Assembly (NCBI GenBank): GCA_020351875.1
Contig: CP070671.1
Span: 982,003-1,046,002, forward strand
Direction: 5' to 3'
DNA: 64,000 bases
From: Chromatiales bacterium
GTDB lineage: Bacteria > Pseudomonadota > Gammaproteobacteria > Steroidobacterales > GCA-2729495
Part shown: positions 1 through 8,693 of the stretch, one piece after another
How positions within the stretch are numbered: the first letter of the stretch is position 1
How the letters are laid out: each line of letters begins with the position of its first letter
Translations under genes and position numbers: made by a program
The notes under the pieces: model-generated
The model's database searches: none
What the model saw: only the letters and a program-made list of their open reading frames with translations
What the model was told of the DNA's origin: nothing

Positions 1-378
1 GAACTGGTGCTCGCCGAGCTGCAGGCAGCCGACATTACCGATGCCAGCGAGCGCGGCGATCGATTCCTGATGCAGCTGCGCTACGACGCACTAACGGAAC
101 GCGACGCGGCACAGTTGTTCGGCAGCAACTTTGCCGAGCGCTTGTTCGCGTTGCCGGTCGGCGGCTGGCAGGGCCCGGTGGAATCGGGCTTTGGGTGGCA
201 CCTGGTGCGGGTCACCGAGCGGGTCGCACCCCGCATGCCCGACTTTGAGGTGGTGCGTGACGAAGTGCGCCGTGAGTTCGACTACGAACGCCAGCGAGAA
301 GCCCGGGCCGCCACTTATGAAGCGCTGCGTGCACGCTACGAGATTGTGTTCAGCGACGATGCGGAGAACGCGGGTTGA
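1..378 (+). CDS. Parvulin-type peptidyl-prolyl isomerase, C-terminal part (cut by window start)
   Basis: The frame is open from base 1 and ends in TGA at 376-378, so only the last 125 codons are present. The visible part carries the end of a rotamase (PpiC/parvulin) domain, including the strand FGWHLVRV that normally closes this fold. A charged helical tail rich in Arg and Glu follows. Such proteins catalyse prolyl cis-trans isomerisation, usually in the periplasm or at the inner membrane, but the export signal would lie upstream of the window. The stop overlaps the start of the HupE-like gene by 4 bases (TTGA), indicating translational coupling and perhaps a role in folding that membrane protein. 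The family call is good. The full length and localisation are unknown. Confidence 0.8.
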   Translation, partial: ELVLAELQAADITDASERGDRFLMQLRYDALTERDAAQLFGSNFAERLFALPVGGWQGPVESGFGWHLVRVTERVAPRMPDFEVVRDEVRREFDYERQREARAATYEALRARYEIVFSDDAENAG

Positions 379-1358
379 TACGTCGGGCGGTACTGCTCGC
401 GCTGTTGCTATGGCCGCTCACCGGCGCGGCTCACGAATCGCGCCCCGCTTACCTGGAGTTGATCGAAAGTTCACCAGGTACTTACGCGCTGACCTGGAAG
501 GTACCGCGCCGCGGCGACCTGATCCTGCCCCTTCAGCCGGTGCTGCCCGAAATCTGCAGCGACACAGTACCGCCGGCGCAATCGGTGACGCCGGGCGGCC
601 TGCTCGTTCGCCGCAACATCGACTGCGGGGATCAGGGCCTCACGGGCGCAGAACTGCGCATCGACGGCCTGTCTGCCAGCATCACCGATGTGCTGGCGCG
701 CGTGACGCTGGCGAACGGCGACACGCAAACAGTCATTCTGAAACCGGATACTCCGGCTTTCATCGTGGCCGGCGCGCAGTCGGGCTGGGCGGTGTTCGGC
801 GCCTACCTGGTACTCGGCATCGAACACATCCTGTTCGGCATCGATCACCTGCTGTTCGTGCTGGGCCTGCTGCTCCTGGTGAATGGCGTCGGGCTGCTGG
901 TCAAAACCATCACAGCGTTCACGTTGGCGCACAGCGTCACGCTGGGAGTGGCGGCCCTGGGCTTCGTCAACGTGCCGCAGGCACCGGTCGAAGCCGTTAT
1001 CGCATTGAGCATCCTGTTCCTCGCCACCGAGCTGGTGAAACGCCGGCGCGGCCGGATCGGCCTGGCGGAGCGGCGACCGTGGCTCGTGGCGCTGACTTTC
1101 GGCCTGCTGCACGGCTTCGGCTTTGCCGGCGCGCTCGCCGAGGTCGGGCTGCCCCAGTCGGCGATTCCGCTGGCGCTGTTCAGCTTCAACATCGGCGTGG
1201 AAGTGGGGCAGCTACTATTCGTGTTCGCCGCGCTGCTGGTGATCGCCGGCCTGCGGCGCGTGCCACAGGTTTGGCCCGGTTGGGTGGAAGTGCTGCCGGC
1301 CTATGGCATCGGCTGCGTCGCCGCCTTCTGGACCATCCAGCGCGTGGCTGGGTTCTGA
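375..1358 (+). CDS. HupE/UreJ-like membrane protein with periplasmic N-terminal domain
   Basis: The 327-residue protein starts at a TTG that overlaps the stop of the isomerase gene. It has a signal peptide (about residues 1-19, ending GAAHES) and a beta-rich periplasmic domain to about residue 130. About six or seven membrane helices follow. The membrane part contains HILFGIDH, which fits the HX5DH metal-binding motif of HupE nickel permeases, then LAHSVTLG and LLHGFGFAG. The second HupE signature, FHGx[AV]HGxE, is replaced by LLHGFGFA, so this is the longer HupE_UreJ_2-type family rather than a classical HupE. Transport of nickel or cobalt is inferred from the family. It is more diverged than the two HupE copies near 54-56 kb. 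Confidence 0.8.
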   Translation: MIRRAVLLALLLWPLTGAAHESRPAYLELIESSPGTYALTWKVPRRGDLILPLQPVLPEICSDTVPPAQSVTPGGLLVRRNIDCGDQGLTGAELRIDGLSASITDVLARVTLANGDTQTVILKPDTPAFIVAGAQSGWAVFGAYLVLGIEHILFGIDHLLFVLGLLLLVNGVGLLVKTITAFTLAHSVTLGVAALGFVNVPQAPVEAVIALSILFLATELVKRRRGRIGLAERRPWLVALTFGLLHGFGFAGALAEVGLPQSAIPLALFSFNIGVEVGQLLFVFAALLVIAGLRRVPQVWPGWVEVLPAYGIGCVAAFWTIQRVAGF

Positions 1359-1729
1359 TGATTGAAGTGATGGATGATTTTCCCGACTCGGTGCTCGCGG
1401 TGCGAGCGCGCGACCGCGTCACGGCCGAAGACTACCGCGACGTCCTGACCCCCGCCGTCGAAGATAAACTCAGCCGTCACCCGAAGCTGCGGCTGCTGTA
1501 TCACCTCGGCCCGGACTTCACGCGCTTCACCACTACCGCGCTGTGGGACGACGCGCGGCTGGGCTTTCATCACTTACGCGACTTCGAGCGCATTGCCCTC
1601 GTCACGGATGTCGGGTGGATTGGCAAGCTCGCCAGGACTGCCGGTCGCGCGCCGGGTATAGACATTTCGGTATTCCCTAACGCTGAGATCGAGGCCGCGA
1701 GCGCATGGATTCGCGATGGCCTTGGCTAG
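1358..1729 (+). CDS. SpoIIAA-like STAS-fold protein
   Basis: The 123-residue protein starts at an ATG whose A is the last base of the upstream TGA, so it is coupled to the HupE-like gene. The sequence pattern (MIEVMDDFPDSVLAVRA at the start, WIGKLAR near residue 88, then a short C-terminal helix) matches the SpoIIAA-like family PF11964. Members adopt a STAS/SEC14-like fold and are usually cytosolic and of unknown function. No catalytic motif is visible. It is the last gene of a three-gene run, and a strong hairpin follows. Function is not assignable beyond the fold. Confidence 0.75.
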   Translation: MIEVMDDFPDSVLAVRARDRVTAEDYRDVLTPAVEDKLSRHPKLRLLYHLGPDFTRFTTTALWDDARLGFHHLRDFERIALVTDVGWIGKLARTAGRAPGIDISVFPNAEIEAASAWIRDGLG

Positions 1730-1745
1730 CCAAGACACCAGGAAA

Positions 1746-1778
1746 ACCGCCGACCTCCCGTCTCGGGAGGTCGGCGGT
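1746..1778 (-). terminator. Intrinsic terminator between convergent genes
   Basis: A perfect 15-bp stem (ACCGCCGACCTCCCG and its complement) encloses a 3-base loop. On the minus strand it is followed by TTTT, so it reads as a Rho-independent terminator for the YSC84-like gene. On the plus strand it could also stall transcripts of the SpoIIAA-like gene, but no U tract follows there. Confidence 0.75.
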
Positions 1779-1799
1779 ACAACCGCAACGGCTTGTAGC

Positions 1800-2354
1800 T
1801 TACTCGGCTTTCGGGTTGATCTTCGTGTACTTCGACCCGGCCAGGCTGATATCGGCCATCAGGCCGGCATTGGTCGTCACGAAGCCGAGGATCGGCGACT
1901 TTGCTTTTGTCGTATCGACTGCTCCGGCCGCGCCGACATTGATCAGCGTAATCGCGCCGTCGACACCGGCTTCCCAGCCGGAACTGGCCCGGAATTTCTC
2001 CAGCGCGTCTTCCGTCATGAACAGCACATAGATGCTCTTTTCCTGGCCACCCGCCTGCAGCCCGAAGGATCCTGCGGTCGTGTTGTAGTAGTCGACGGTC
2101 TTGCCGTCCACCCGCAGCGCGCCTTCTCCAAATTCGCCAGCGATGATCAAGCCAGCCTTGATGACCTTGGGCAGAACCAGCACACCTTTCGCGCTGTCCA
2201 GGTACCCTTGTGCGCCTTCGACCTCGGCCGCAAAACGCGCCAGGGCCGCGTCAACATTTGCGTCGATGACCTGCGCGGAGGCAGCACCGGCGAGGGACGG
2301 CACCTGCAGGAAAAGGGCTATCGCCAGCGCGGCGAAAACTCTGCGTTTCATCAT
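1800..2354 (-). CDS. YSC84-like lipid-binding protein, secreted
   Basis: The 184-residue protein begins MMKRRVFAALAIALFLQ, a clear Sec signal peptide cleaved near GAASAQ. The chosen ATG at 2354 has GGAG about nine bases upstream. A longer open frame to 2561 exists but has no signal logic. The mature part shows the YSC84 (SYLF) pattern: DSAKGVLVLPKVIKAGLIIAGEFGEG in two blocks, then the GSFGLQAGGQ segment and repeated small-residue strands. Bacterial members are periplasmic or outer-membrane-associated lipid-binding proteins of poorly known role. It lies 45 bp downstream of the MscS gene on the same strand and may share its transcript. Confidence 0.85.
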   Translation of the reverse strand: MMKRRVFAALAIALFLQVPSLAGAASAQVIDANVDAALARFAAEVEGAQGYLDSAKGVLVLPKVIKAGLIIAGEFGEGALRVDGKTVDYYNTTAGSFGLQAGGQEKSIYVLFMTEDALEKFRASSGWEAGVDGAITLINVGAAGAVDTTKAKSPILGFVTTNAGLMADISLAGSKYTKINPKAE

Positions 2355-2398
2355 TTCAGTATTCTCCAGTCCGGGTTCCGTTAACCGGGAGAGCGGCA

Positions 2399-4180
2399 TC
2401 ATAGCGACGTGGGCTCGCCGGTACCATCCCCGCCCGGCTCCGCAGAAATACGGATATCGCGCTGGGGCCGGGGCGGGTGGAGGTTCGCTGCCGCGAAGCG
2501 GCGCTGGACCTCCCGCGTCAGGTCCCAGTAAACGCCCCAGTAGTCGGTGGTCTTCACCCACGGTCGCACGATGAAGTCGTAGGATGCGTCGCCCAGTTCG
2601 TGCAGCCGGATAGTGGGTTCCGGCTCCGGCAGCACGCGTTCATCGCCGGCCACGATGTCTTGCAAGATCTCTTCGGCCATGTCCACGTCATCGTCACGAC
2701 TGATCCGGAAGACGAAATCCACGCGCCGCGTTCTCTGGTGTGTCACGTTGCGAATCACGTCGCCCCAGATCTTGCTGTTCGGCACGATCAGGGTCTGGTT
2801 GTCGAAGGTCAGCACCGTGGTCGACACCAGGTTCATGGTCTGTACCTTACCGTTGATGCCCGCTGCCTCGACCACGTCGCCCTCATCGAAGGGCCGGTAA
2901 ATCAGGATCATCACCCCCGACGCGAAATTGCCCAGCGTGTCCTGCAGCGCGAAACCGACGATGAACCCTGCGATACCGAGGCCGGCAAGCATCGGCCCGA
3001 TTGAAATGCCAAGCTGCGACAGTGCCACCAGGATGCCAAGTATCAGTACCAGGTTGGCGGCGACGCCGGCCAGCATCGACTGCAACAGACGAGACATGGA
3101 GGCGCGGCCGCTGATCAACGCCTTGTAGACGAACTTTCTGACGAGCCGTGCCAGCACCCAGGCGGCCAGCAGGATCAGCAGCACGATGGCAACACGAATG
3201 ACCAGCGACCAGCCTTCCGCTCGCAGCCACTCGCGAGCCTGCTCCACCCAATCCTTGAGCAGGCCGGTCACCACTTCGGTGTCGAGCCCGATGTCACTGA
3301 CGTCACCGGTAAAGGTGAACAGCAGCTCCTGGTACTCAACCGTATCGGCATCGAGCTCCTGCAACAGATCCACCATCCGTCGCAGGGCCTCTACCGTGCC
3401 TTTCTGGTTTACGTTCAGCAGTACCAGCCGGGCCTTGGACTCTGCATCTTCAGGATTCAACTTGAGTCTTTCTTCGAGTGTCCCGATCTCTTCGTCATTC
3501 GCCTTGGCGAGAACGGACAGCTCATCAGCGCGATCTTCCAGCTGTTCGGTCAGAGACTGGCGCGCGACGCTGTCATCCAGCCCCAGTTTCTGCATTAAGC
3601 GCACGTGACGTGCGTAGAATCGGAAGACATCATCAACTGCCCGGGCGGCCGCGGTCACGGCGTCCTGGGCATCAATAGCGGCTTCCGGCGGTGCGGCGTC
3701 CCGCTGCTGGCGGCGCGCTTCCAGCAGCGCAAACCGCTCGTCGAGGGCCCGCTGAATGCCGGCAGGCCCCGCGTCCATGATTTGCAGCAGTTCCTGGCGC
3801 GCTGCGCCCAGTTGCTCGGCATCCTCGACAGCCGCGATTACCAGCTCCGCCAGTTCGTGGGCGACTTGGCCACCCCGCAACTCTTCTTCCTGAATCTGGC
3901 GAATCTGCAGGCGGCGGCTTTCGCCGGTCTTCTCCTCCAAACCCTCGCGCAACTCGGCGATGCGCTCTCGAGATTCGCCGAGCTCCTCCAGCATCGCTGC
4001 CGCCCGTTCGGCGGACGACGCGGGTTCTGCTTCAGGTTCAGGGTCTTGGGCCTGCGCCGTGGCAACCAGCGCAAGCAAAACCATGAGGGTGAGCAGCGCG
4101 GCCCGATCAAGCGCCCAAACGCGCGCGACCGCACCAATGGGTGAAAAGCTTGACAGAGACTTAGGACAGCGGGAACGCAC
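2399..4180 (-). CDS. MscS-family mechanosensitive channel with periplasmic coiled-coil domain
   Basis: About 593 residues from a GTG at 4180. ATG 4084 is the alternative but would leave a signal peptide with no positive N-end. The N-terminus has a signal-like segment ending ALVATAQA, then about 250 residues of Glu/Arg-rich coiled coil. Membrane helices follow near VAIVLLILLAAWVLARL and LVLILGILVALSQLG. The pore helix is recognisable at GIAGFIVGFALQDTLGNFASG, and the MscS beta domain at YRPFDEGDVVEA. The family opens under membrane tension and releases solutes during hypo-osmotic shock. The frame continues further upstream to 4738 inside an antisense gene, and I regard that extension as spurious. 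Only 17 bp separates it from the divergent SPOR lipoprotein gene. Confidence 0.88.
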   Translation of the reverse strand: MRSRCPKSLSSFSPIGAVARVWALDRAALLTLMVLLALVATAQAQDPEPEAEPASSAERAAAMLEELGESRERIAELREGLEEKTGESRRLQIRQIQEEELRGGQVAHELAELVIAAVEDAEQLGAARQELLQIMDAGPAGIQRALDERFALLEARRQQRDAAPPEAAIDAQDAVTAAARAVDDVFRFYARHVRLMQKLGLDDSVARQSLTEQLEDRADELSVLAKANDEEIGTLEERLKLNPEDAESKARLVLLNVNQKGTVEALRRMVDLLQELDADTVEYQELLFTFTGDVSDIGLDTEVVTGLLKDWVEQAREWLRAEGWSLVIRVAIVLLILLAAWVLARLVRKFVYKALISGRASMSRLLQSMLAGVAANLVLILGILVALSQLGISIGPMLAGLGIAGFIVGFALQDTLGNFASGVMILIYRPFDEGDVVEAAGINGKVQTMNLVSTTVLTFDNQTLIVPNSKIWGDVIRNVTHQRTRRVDFVFRISRDDDVDMAEEILQDIVAGDERVLPEPEPTIRLHELGDASYDFIVRPWVKTTDYWGVYWDLTREVQRRFAAANLHPPRPQRDIRISAEPGGDGTGEPTSL

Positions 4181-4197
4181 GATGCGATAGTAACAAA

Positions 4198-4905
4198 ATG
4201 CCTGCCCGGACCCTGTTGCTGACCCTGTTGCTGCTGCTCGCCGCGTGCGGCAACCAGGAAAAGGCGTGGGAACTGGCCGAACGCGAGGACACGAACCAGG
4301 GCTACCTGGAATTTCTCGCGAAGTACCCCGACGGTGACAACGCAGACCGCGCGCGCACGCGCATGCTGGAACTGAAAGAGCTGCGCGGCTGGGAGCGTGC
4401 CCAGTTTCGCGACCGGATCGAGAATTACCAGCGCTTCCTGGAGCAGTATCCCGACAGCGAGAATGCCCCGGCTGCCGTGGCCCGCATCTATGAGCTCGAG
4501 CGGGATGCGGCCTGGGCCGCGGCTCAGGATGCCGGTGACGCCGGGACGCTGCAAACCTTCCTGGCGGTGTACCCGGATGCCCCGCAGGCCTGGGAAGCAG
4601 AGCAGCTGCTGGCCTCGCTGACGCCCGAGGAACCAGAACCGCCGGCGCCACCCCAGGAACGTCCTGGCAATTTCCGCCTGCAGCTGGGGGCATTCCGCAC
4701 GGCCGCGGCCGCCGAAACGGAAGTTCGCCGGCTCGCACCCCTGTTCGAGAAGATTTTGCCGGGGCCGGTGCGCATTGTGACGCCGGTGGAACATCGCGGA
4801 AGTTTCTTCCTGCTGCAGAGCGCGCCGGTCAATGGACAAGAAGCCGACGAAGCCTGCCGCGCGTTGCGGGAGGCCGGCCAGGCCTGTTTGCGCATCAACC
4901 GCTGA
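4198..4905 (+). CDS. SPOR-domain lipoprotein with TPR-like repeats
   Basis: The 235-residue product has a short signal peptide and the lipobox LLAAC (Cys at about residue 17). The middle (residues about 25-135) holds three similar segments with the pattern Y-x-x-FL-x-x-YPD (YLEFLAKYPD, YQRFLEQYPD, LQTFLAVYPD), so it looks like degenerate TPR or YbgF-like repeats. A Pro-rich linker leads to a C-terminal SPOR domain (FRLQLGAFRTAAAAETEVRR). SPOR domains bind denuded peptidoglycan glycans, often at the septum. A role in cell-envelope assembly or division is inferred. It is transcribed divergently from the MscS gene and is followed 54 bp later by pdxH. Confidence 0.8.
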   Translation: MPARTLLLTLLLLLAACGNQEKAWELAEREDTNQGYLEFLAKYPDGDNADRARTRMLELKELRGWERAQFRDRIENYQRFLEQYPDSENAPAAVARIYELERDAAWAAAQDAGDAGTLQTFLAVYPDAPQAWEAEQLLASLTPEEPEPPAPPQERPGNFRLQLGAFRTAAAAETEVRRLAPLFEKILPGPVRIVTPVEHRGSFFLLQSAPVNGQEADEACRALREAGQACLRINR

Positions 4906-4959
4906 GTGCGGTTTGGCAGGGTCGCGGCAGCCATCCAGCCGGCCCGCTACAATGCGCCA

Positions 4960-5610
4960 ATGGCCGCCGTCAGCACTGATCTCGCCGACCTTCGCCGGGA
5001 ATACCGCAACCGCCCCCTGCACCGCGCAGACCTGGACCCGGACCCATTCATCCAGTTCGACCGCTGGTTTCAGGAAGCCGGCAAAGTCGAAGCCATGGAC
5101 ACGAATGCGATGAGCATTGCCACGGTGGGCCCGGACGGGCAGCCATCGCTGCGCACGGTGCTGCTGAAGTATTACGGTGAAGAAGGCTTCGTGTTCTACA
5201 CCAACCTCGGTAGCCGCAAGGCCGTCGAAATCGACAATAACCCACAAGTCGCATTGCTCTTCTACTGGCATGAAGTGCACCGGCAGGTGAAGATCCTGGG
5301 TGAGGCCGTGCGCAACACCATTGCCGAGGACACGCGCTATTTCATGCGCCGTCCGCGCGACAGCCAGCTCGGCGCGTGGGTCTCAAGGCAGAGCAGCCTG
5401 ATTTCCGCCCGTTCGGTGCTCGAGAGCAGGTTCACGGAAATGAGAGAGCGTTTCGCGAAAGGCGAGGTGCCGTTACCCAGCTTCTGGGGCGGCTACCGCG
5501 TGGTGCCGGATTCCATCGAGTTCTGGCAGGGCCGCGAGAACAGGCTGCACGATCGTTTTCGCTACGATCGAGATGACGACGGGTGGACCATCTGCCGACT
5601 GGCCCCGTGA
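4960..5610 (+). CDS. pdxH: Pyridoxamine 5'-phosphate oxidase
   Basis: The 216-residue protein starts at ATG 4960 (MAAVSTDLADLRREY), which gives the usual PdxH length. An upstream GTG in the same frame adds residues not found in the family. It shows the FMN-binding block RTVLLKYYGEEGFVFYTN, followed by GSRKAVEI, and the C-terminal signature FWQGRENRLHDRFRY. The enzyme oxidises pyridoxine or pyridoxamine phosphate to pyridoxal phosphate with FMN and oxygen, in the cytosol. Its two flanking genes encode lipoproteins with no obvious metabolic link. Confidence 0.95.
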   Translation: MAAVSTDLADLRREYRNRPLHRADLDPDPFIQFDRWFQEAGKVEAMDTNAMSIATVGPDGQPSLRTVLLKYYGEEGFVFYTNLGSRKAVEIDNNPQVALLFYWHEVHRQVKILGEAVRNTIAEDTRYFMRRPRDSQLGAWVSRQSSLISARSVLESRFTEMRERFAKGEVPLPSFWGGYRVVPDSIEFWQGRENRLHDRFRYDRDDDGWTICRLAP

Positions 5611-5627
5611 CGTTCGCATAAGCCCCA

Positions 5628-7175
5628 ATGATGTTTCGCAGTCGACTGCCCGGCGCCTCGCTCGCCATATGCCTGCTGGTCCTCACCGGCTGCGCCACCG
5701 TCAACTTCGATGCACCGAAGGAGCCGTCGTACTCGGTCTGGCCCGCGAACGACACCTACCTGGCCAGGCGGACGGCGGGGCTTGCCGATCAGACCCCGGA
5801 CCGGGGCGGGTTTTACGATCTCGGCGATGGCGTCGACGCGCTGGCGGCCCGCTACGTGCTCGCGCGACGCGCCGAGCGCAGCATCGATACGATGTACTAC
5901 CTGGTCAAGCAAGACCCCGTCGGTGCCTTGTTCATTCTCGGTCTACTGGAAGCGGCCGATCGCGGCGTGCGGGTCCGGGCGCTGGTGGACGACGCGGAAC
6001 GCTCCAAGAATTCTCGCGTTATTGCGCTCAACGGCCATCCCAACGTGGAGATTCGCGTCTTCAACCCCTTCGCGCCCGGCGCGCCACGCTGGTGGAATGC
6101 CGTGACCGATTTCCGGCGCATCAACCGGCGCATGCACAACAAGGCCTTCATTGCAGACAACGAAATCGCAATCATCGGCGGGCGCAATATTGCCGGCGAA
6201 TACTTCGGTGCGAACGCCGACGTGATGTTCGCAGATGCCGATGTCGGGTGCGTCGGGCCGCTGGTCGGTGAATTGTCGGCCATGTTCGACGAATACTGGA
6301 ACCATCGACTTGCCGTACCCGTGGAAACGCTGGCAAGGGGTCCGGATGATCCGGAAACCACTCTGCGCGAGGTGCGCCGGGAGATACTCGAGGACCGCAA
6401 GAGGCTCCGGGACGGGCCCTACCAGCGCGCGTTGACCCGGGCCATATCCGATACGGTCGCCGTCACACCAGACCAGGTTCGCTGGAAGCCCTATCGACTC
6501 GTCTACGACAACCCGGACAAGGGATTGAAACGCCGCCCTGATGACATCAAACCGCTCATCACACCACAGCTGCTCGAGTTTGCGCGGCAGGCGGAAGAGG
6601 AACTGATCATCCTGTCGCCCTACTTCGTGCCACGCAAGGAGGGCATGCAGCTATTTCGCGACCTGCGTGCGCGTGACGTAAAGGTAAAGGTCATCACCAA
6701 CTCACTCGCCTCTACCAACCAGGTCCTCGTGCACAGCGGTTATGCGCCGGTGCGCAAGCGACTCCTGAGCATGGGCGTGCAGCTCTATGAGATCAATCCG
6801 ACCGCCACGGAATTAAAGGAGGCCCGCGACGACGTGCGCGCCGGTGCCGGCACGCTGCACGGCAAACTCTTTCTTGCAGACCGAAAACGCGTGTTCATTG
6901 GCACCTTCAACTTCGATCCCCGTTCGGCGTACATCAACACCGAAATGGGCGTGATCATCGGAGACGAAGAGCTGGCTACGGATTGGGCCGAACGCATCGT
7001 CGCCGCGCTGCCCAACGTAACTTACGAAGTGACTATGAACGACAAGGCCGCGCTGCGGTGGACGAGCACGGTCCAGGGAGAGACAAAAACACTGAAGCGG
7101 GAGCCGGAAACCAGCTTCTGGAAACGCTTTGGCGTGAATTTCCTGCGCATCTTCCCGATCGACGATCAACTATAG
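5628..7175 (+). CDS. Phospholipase D-superfamily lipoprotein (cardiolipin synthase-like)
   Basis: The 515-residue protein starts at one of two adjacent ATGs (5628 or 5631) and has a lipobox near LVLTGCA. Both HKD catalytic motifs of the PLD superfamily are intact: HNKAFIADN at about residue 170 and HGKLFLADRK at about residue 411, each followed by a Gly-rich strand (IIGGRN, FIGTFNFDP). The length and lipoprotein signal resemble the ClsC/YmdC branch, which transfers phosphatidyl groups to make cardiolipin, but nuclease or other phosphodiesterase activity cannot be excluded. It sits 17 bp after pdxH and is probably co-transcribed with it. Confidence 0.85.
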   Translation: MMFRSRLPGASLAICLLVLTGCATVNFDAPKEPSYSVWPANDTYLARRTAGLADQTPDRGGFYDLGDGVDALAARYVLARRAERSIDTMYYLVKQDPVGALFILGLLEAADRGVRVRALVDDAERSKNSRVIALNGHPNVEIRVFNPFAPGAPRWWNAVTDFRRINRRMHNKAFIADNEIAIIGGRNIAGEYFGANADVMFADADVGCVGPLVGELSAMFDEYWNHRLAVPVETLARGPDDPETTLREVRREILEDRKRLRDGPYQRALTRAISDTVAVTPDQVRWKPYRLVYDNPDKGLKRRPDDIKPLITPQLLEFARQAEEELIILSPYFVPRKEGMQLFRDLRARDVKVKVITNSLASTNQVLVHSGYAPVRKRLLSMGVQLYEINPTATELKEARDDVRAGAGTLHGKLFLADRKRVFIGTFNFDPRSAYINTEMGVIIGDEELATDWAERIVAALPNVTYEVTMNDKAALRWTSTVQGETKTLKREPETSFWKRFGVNFLRIFPIDDQL

Positions 7176-7377
7176 ACGGAGTTGAGAATCGGGGATCCGC
7201 TTTACGGGTCTGTGCCCTGCTGTTTCCCTGGTTGCGGGCCAGTGGCGAACGGCGATCCGGAAGAGGCGCCGCAGGTGGCGGTTGTCGGGGAACCGGCTCA
7301 AGATTCCGTGGTCCTAAGCCTTTCGTGGCGCCACACGAACGAAGAACGGGCGATTCTGGCATCACGGGGAGGGAAGC

Positions 7378-7407
7378 ATGTCTACCGCTGCAGGAAGCCG
7401 CCCATGA
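7378..7407 (+). other. Nine-codon leader ORF overlapping the antiporter start
   Basis: ATG at 7378 is preceded by a strong Shine-Dalgarno block (GGGGAGGGA, about 3-5 bases upstream) and encodes only MSTAAGSRP before TGA. That stop overlaps the antiporter ATG as ATGA (7404-7407), the classic arrangement for translational coupling. The antiporter also has its own AGGAAG inside this mini-ORF. A real leader peptide is inferred, since nothing else in the sequence proves translation. Confidence 0.4.
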
Positions 7408-8678
7408 ATGCCATGTCACTGGCCATCGGTGCCGGCGCGCTGCTGTTGTACTCGCTGATCTCGGGGCGGCTGCAGGGGACCATCATCACCGCGCCGCTGG
7501 CGTTCGCGGCCTTTGGTCTCGCCGTCGGCACGGGTGGCTTCGGCGTCGCGGAGCTGGATTTCGAGCACGGGGCGATCCACGTGGTGGCGGAACTCACGCT
7601 GATCCTCGTGCTGTTCACGGATGCCGCGCGCATCGATCTCCGCTGCGTGCGCCGCGACCACAACCTGCCGGTGCGCATGCTGCTGGTGGCGCTGCCGCTG
7701 GCCGTGCTCGTCGGAGCCGTCATCGCCAAGTGGCTGTTTCCGTCCATCATGATCTGGGAGGCCGCGTTGCTGGCTGCACTGCTCGCGCCCACCGATGCGG
7801 CGCTTGGGCAGGCCGTGGTGTCGTCCAAAGACGTGCCCGTGAGGATTCGCCAGGCACTGAACGTGGAGAGCGGTTTGAACGACGGCATCGTGCTGCCCGC
7901 CGTGCTGCTGTTCGCCGCGCTGGCCAGCGCCGGGCAAGAGACCGCGTCGGCCGGCTCCTGGGTGCAGTTCGTATTGCTGCAGCTCACCCTCGGCCCGCTC
8001 ACGGGCGTGGTGCTCGGTTACCTGGGCGCGCGCTTGCTGGACACGGCCGCCGAACGCGGCTGGGCCAGTGCCGCCTACCAGGGCATCGGGATACTGGCGA
8101 TGGCCGTGCTGACCTATCTCGTGGCAGAACTGCTGGGCGGCAACGGCTTCATCGCCGCCTTCATCGGCGGCATGGTGTTCGGCAACTGCCTGCGCCATCC
8201 CTGCACCTTCCTGTTCGAGTTCATGGAAACGGAGGGGCAGCTGCTGATGCTGATCACTTTCCTGGTCTTCGGCGCAGCCCTCCTGCCCGAGGCTATCGAA
8301 CACTTCCACCCGGAGTACGTGGTCTACGCGCTGCTCAGCCTGACCGTGATCCGCATGGTCCCGGTGGCGGTATCGCTGATCGGTGCCCGGGTCCGCCTGC
8401 CGACACAGCTGTTCCTCGGCTGGTTCGGCCCGCGGGGGCTGGCGTCGATCCTGTTCGTGCTGCTGGTGATGGAAGAAGCCGACGTGCCCAATCATGAAAT
8501 GCTGTTATCGATCACGATGATTACCGTCGCACTGAGCACGCTGCTGCACGGGGTGACCGCCGCACCGTTCGCAAAGCTGTACGGCGGGATGACCCAGCGC
8601 ATGGGTGAGTGCGCGGAGAACCAGCCGGTGCCGGAACTTCCGTTGCGCGAAGGTCCGATGCCGGCGATCAACGACTGA
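7404..8678 (+). CDS. CPA1-type cation:proton antiporter
   Basis: The 424-residue protein starts at ATG 7404, or at ATG 7413 three codons later. The frame is open back to 7182, but that part reads as non-membrane, low-quality sequence. About twelve hydrophobic helices are visible. Diagnostic motifs are APTDAALGQAVV and ESGLNDGIVLP (Asn159-Asp160), which hold the transport carboxylate region of the NhaP/CPA1 family. The family exchanges Na+ or K+ for H+ across the inner membrane for pH and salt homeostasis. It is followed 15 bp later by the Rieske-glutamate synthase gene. The 230 bp upstream contain the leader ORF, so expression may be set at translation. Confidence 0.9.
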   Translation: MNAMSLAIGAGALLLYSLISGRLQGTIITAPLAFAAFGLAVGTGGFGVAELDFEHGAIHVVAELTLILVLFTDAARIDLRCVRRDHNLPVRMLLVALPLAVLVGAVIAKWLFPSIMIWEAALLAALLAPTDAALGQAVVSSKDVPVRIRQALNVESGLNDGIVLPAVLLFAALASAGQETASAGSWVQFVLLQLTLGPLTGVVLGYLGARLLDTAAERGWASAAYQGIGILAMAVLTYLVAELLGGNGFIAAFIGGMVFGNCLRHPCTFLFEFMETEGQLLMLITFLVFGAALLPEAIEHFHPEYVVYALLSLTVIRMVPVAVSLIGARVRLPTQLFLGWFGPRGLASILFVLLVMEEADVPNHEMLLSITMITVALSTLLHGVTAAPFAKLYGGMTQRMGECAENQPVPELPLREGPMPAIND

Positions 8679-8693
8679 TACGGGACGGGACTG

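Noticed and set aside
131..1729. 532-codon plus-strand frame covering the isomerase, HupE-like and SpoIIAA-like genes
   Set aside because: Only the last 123 codons (from 1358) are protein-like. The rest is an out-of-frame shadow of the HupE gene with Arg/Pro/Gly-rich low-complexity translation.
4084..4738. N-terminal extension of the MscS gene
   Set aside because: Upstream of about 4180 the frame runs antisense through the SPOR lipoprotein gene and gives Pro/Arg-rich nonsense. A start at or below 4180 fits the family.
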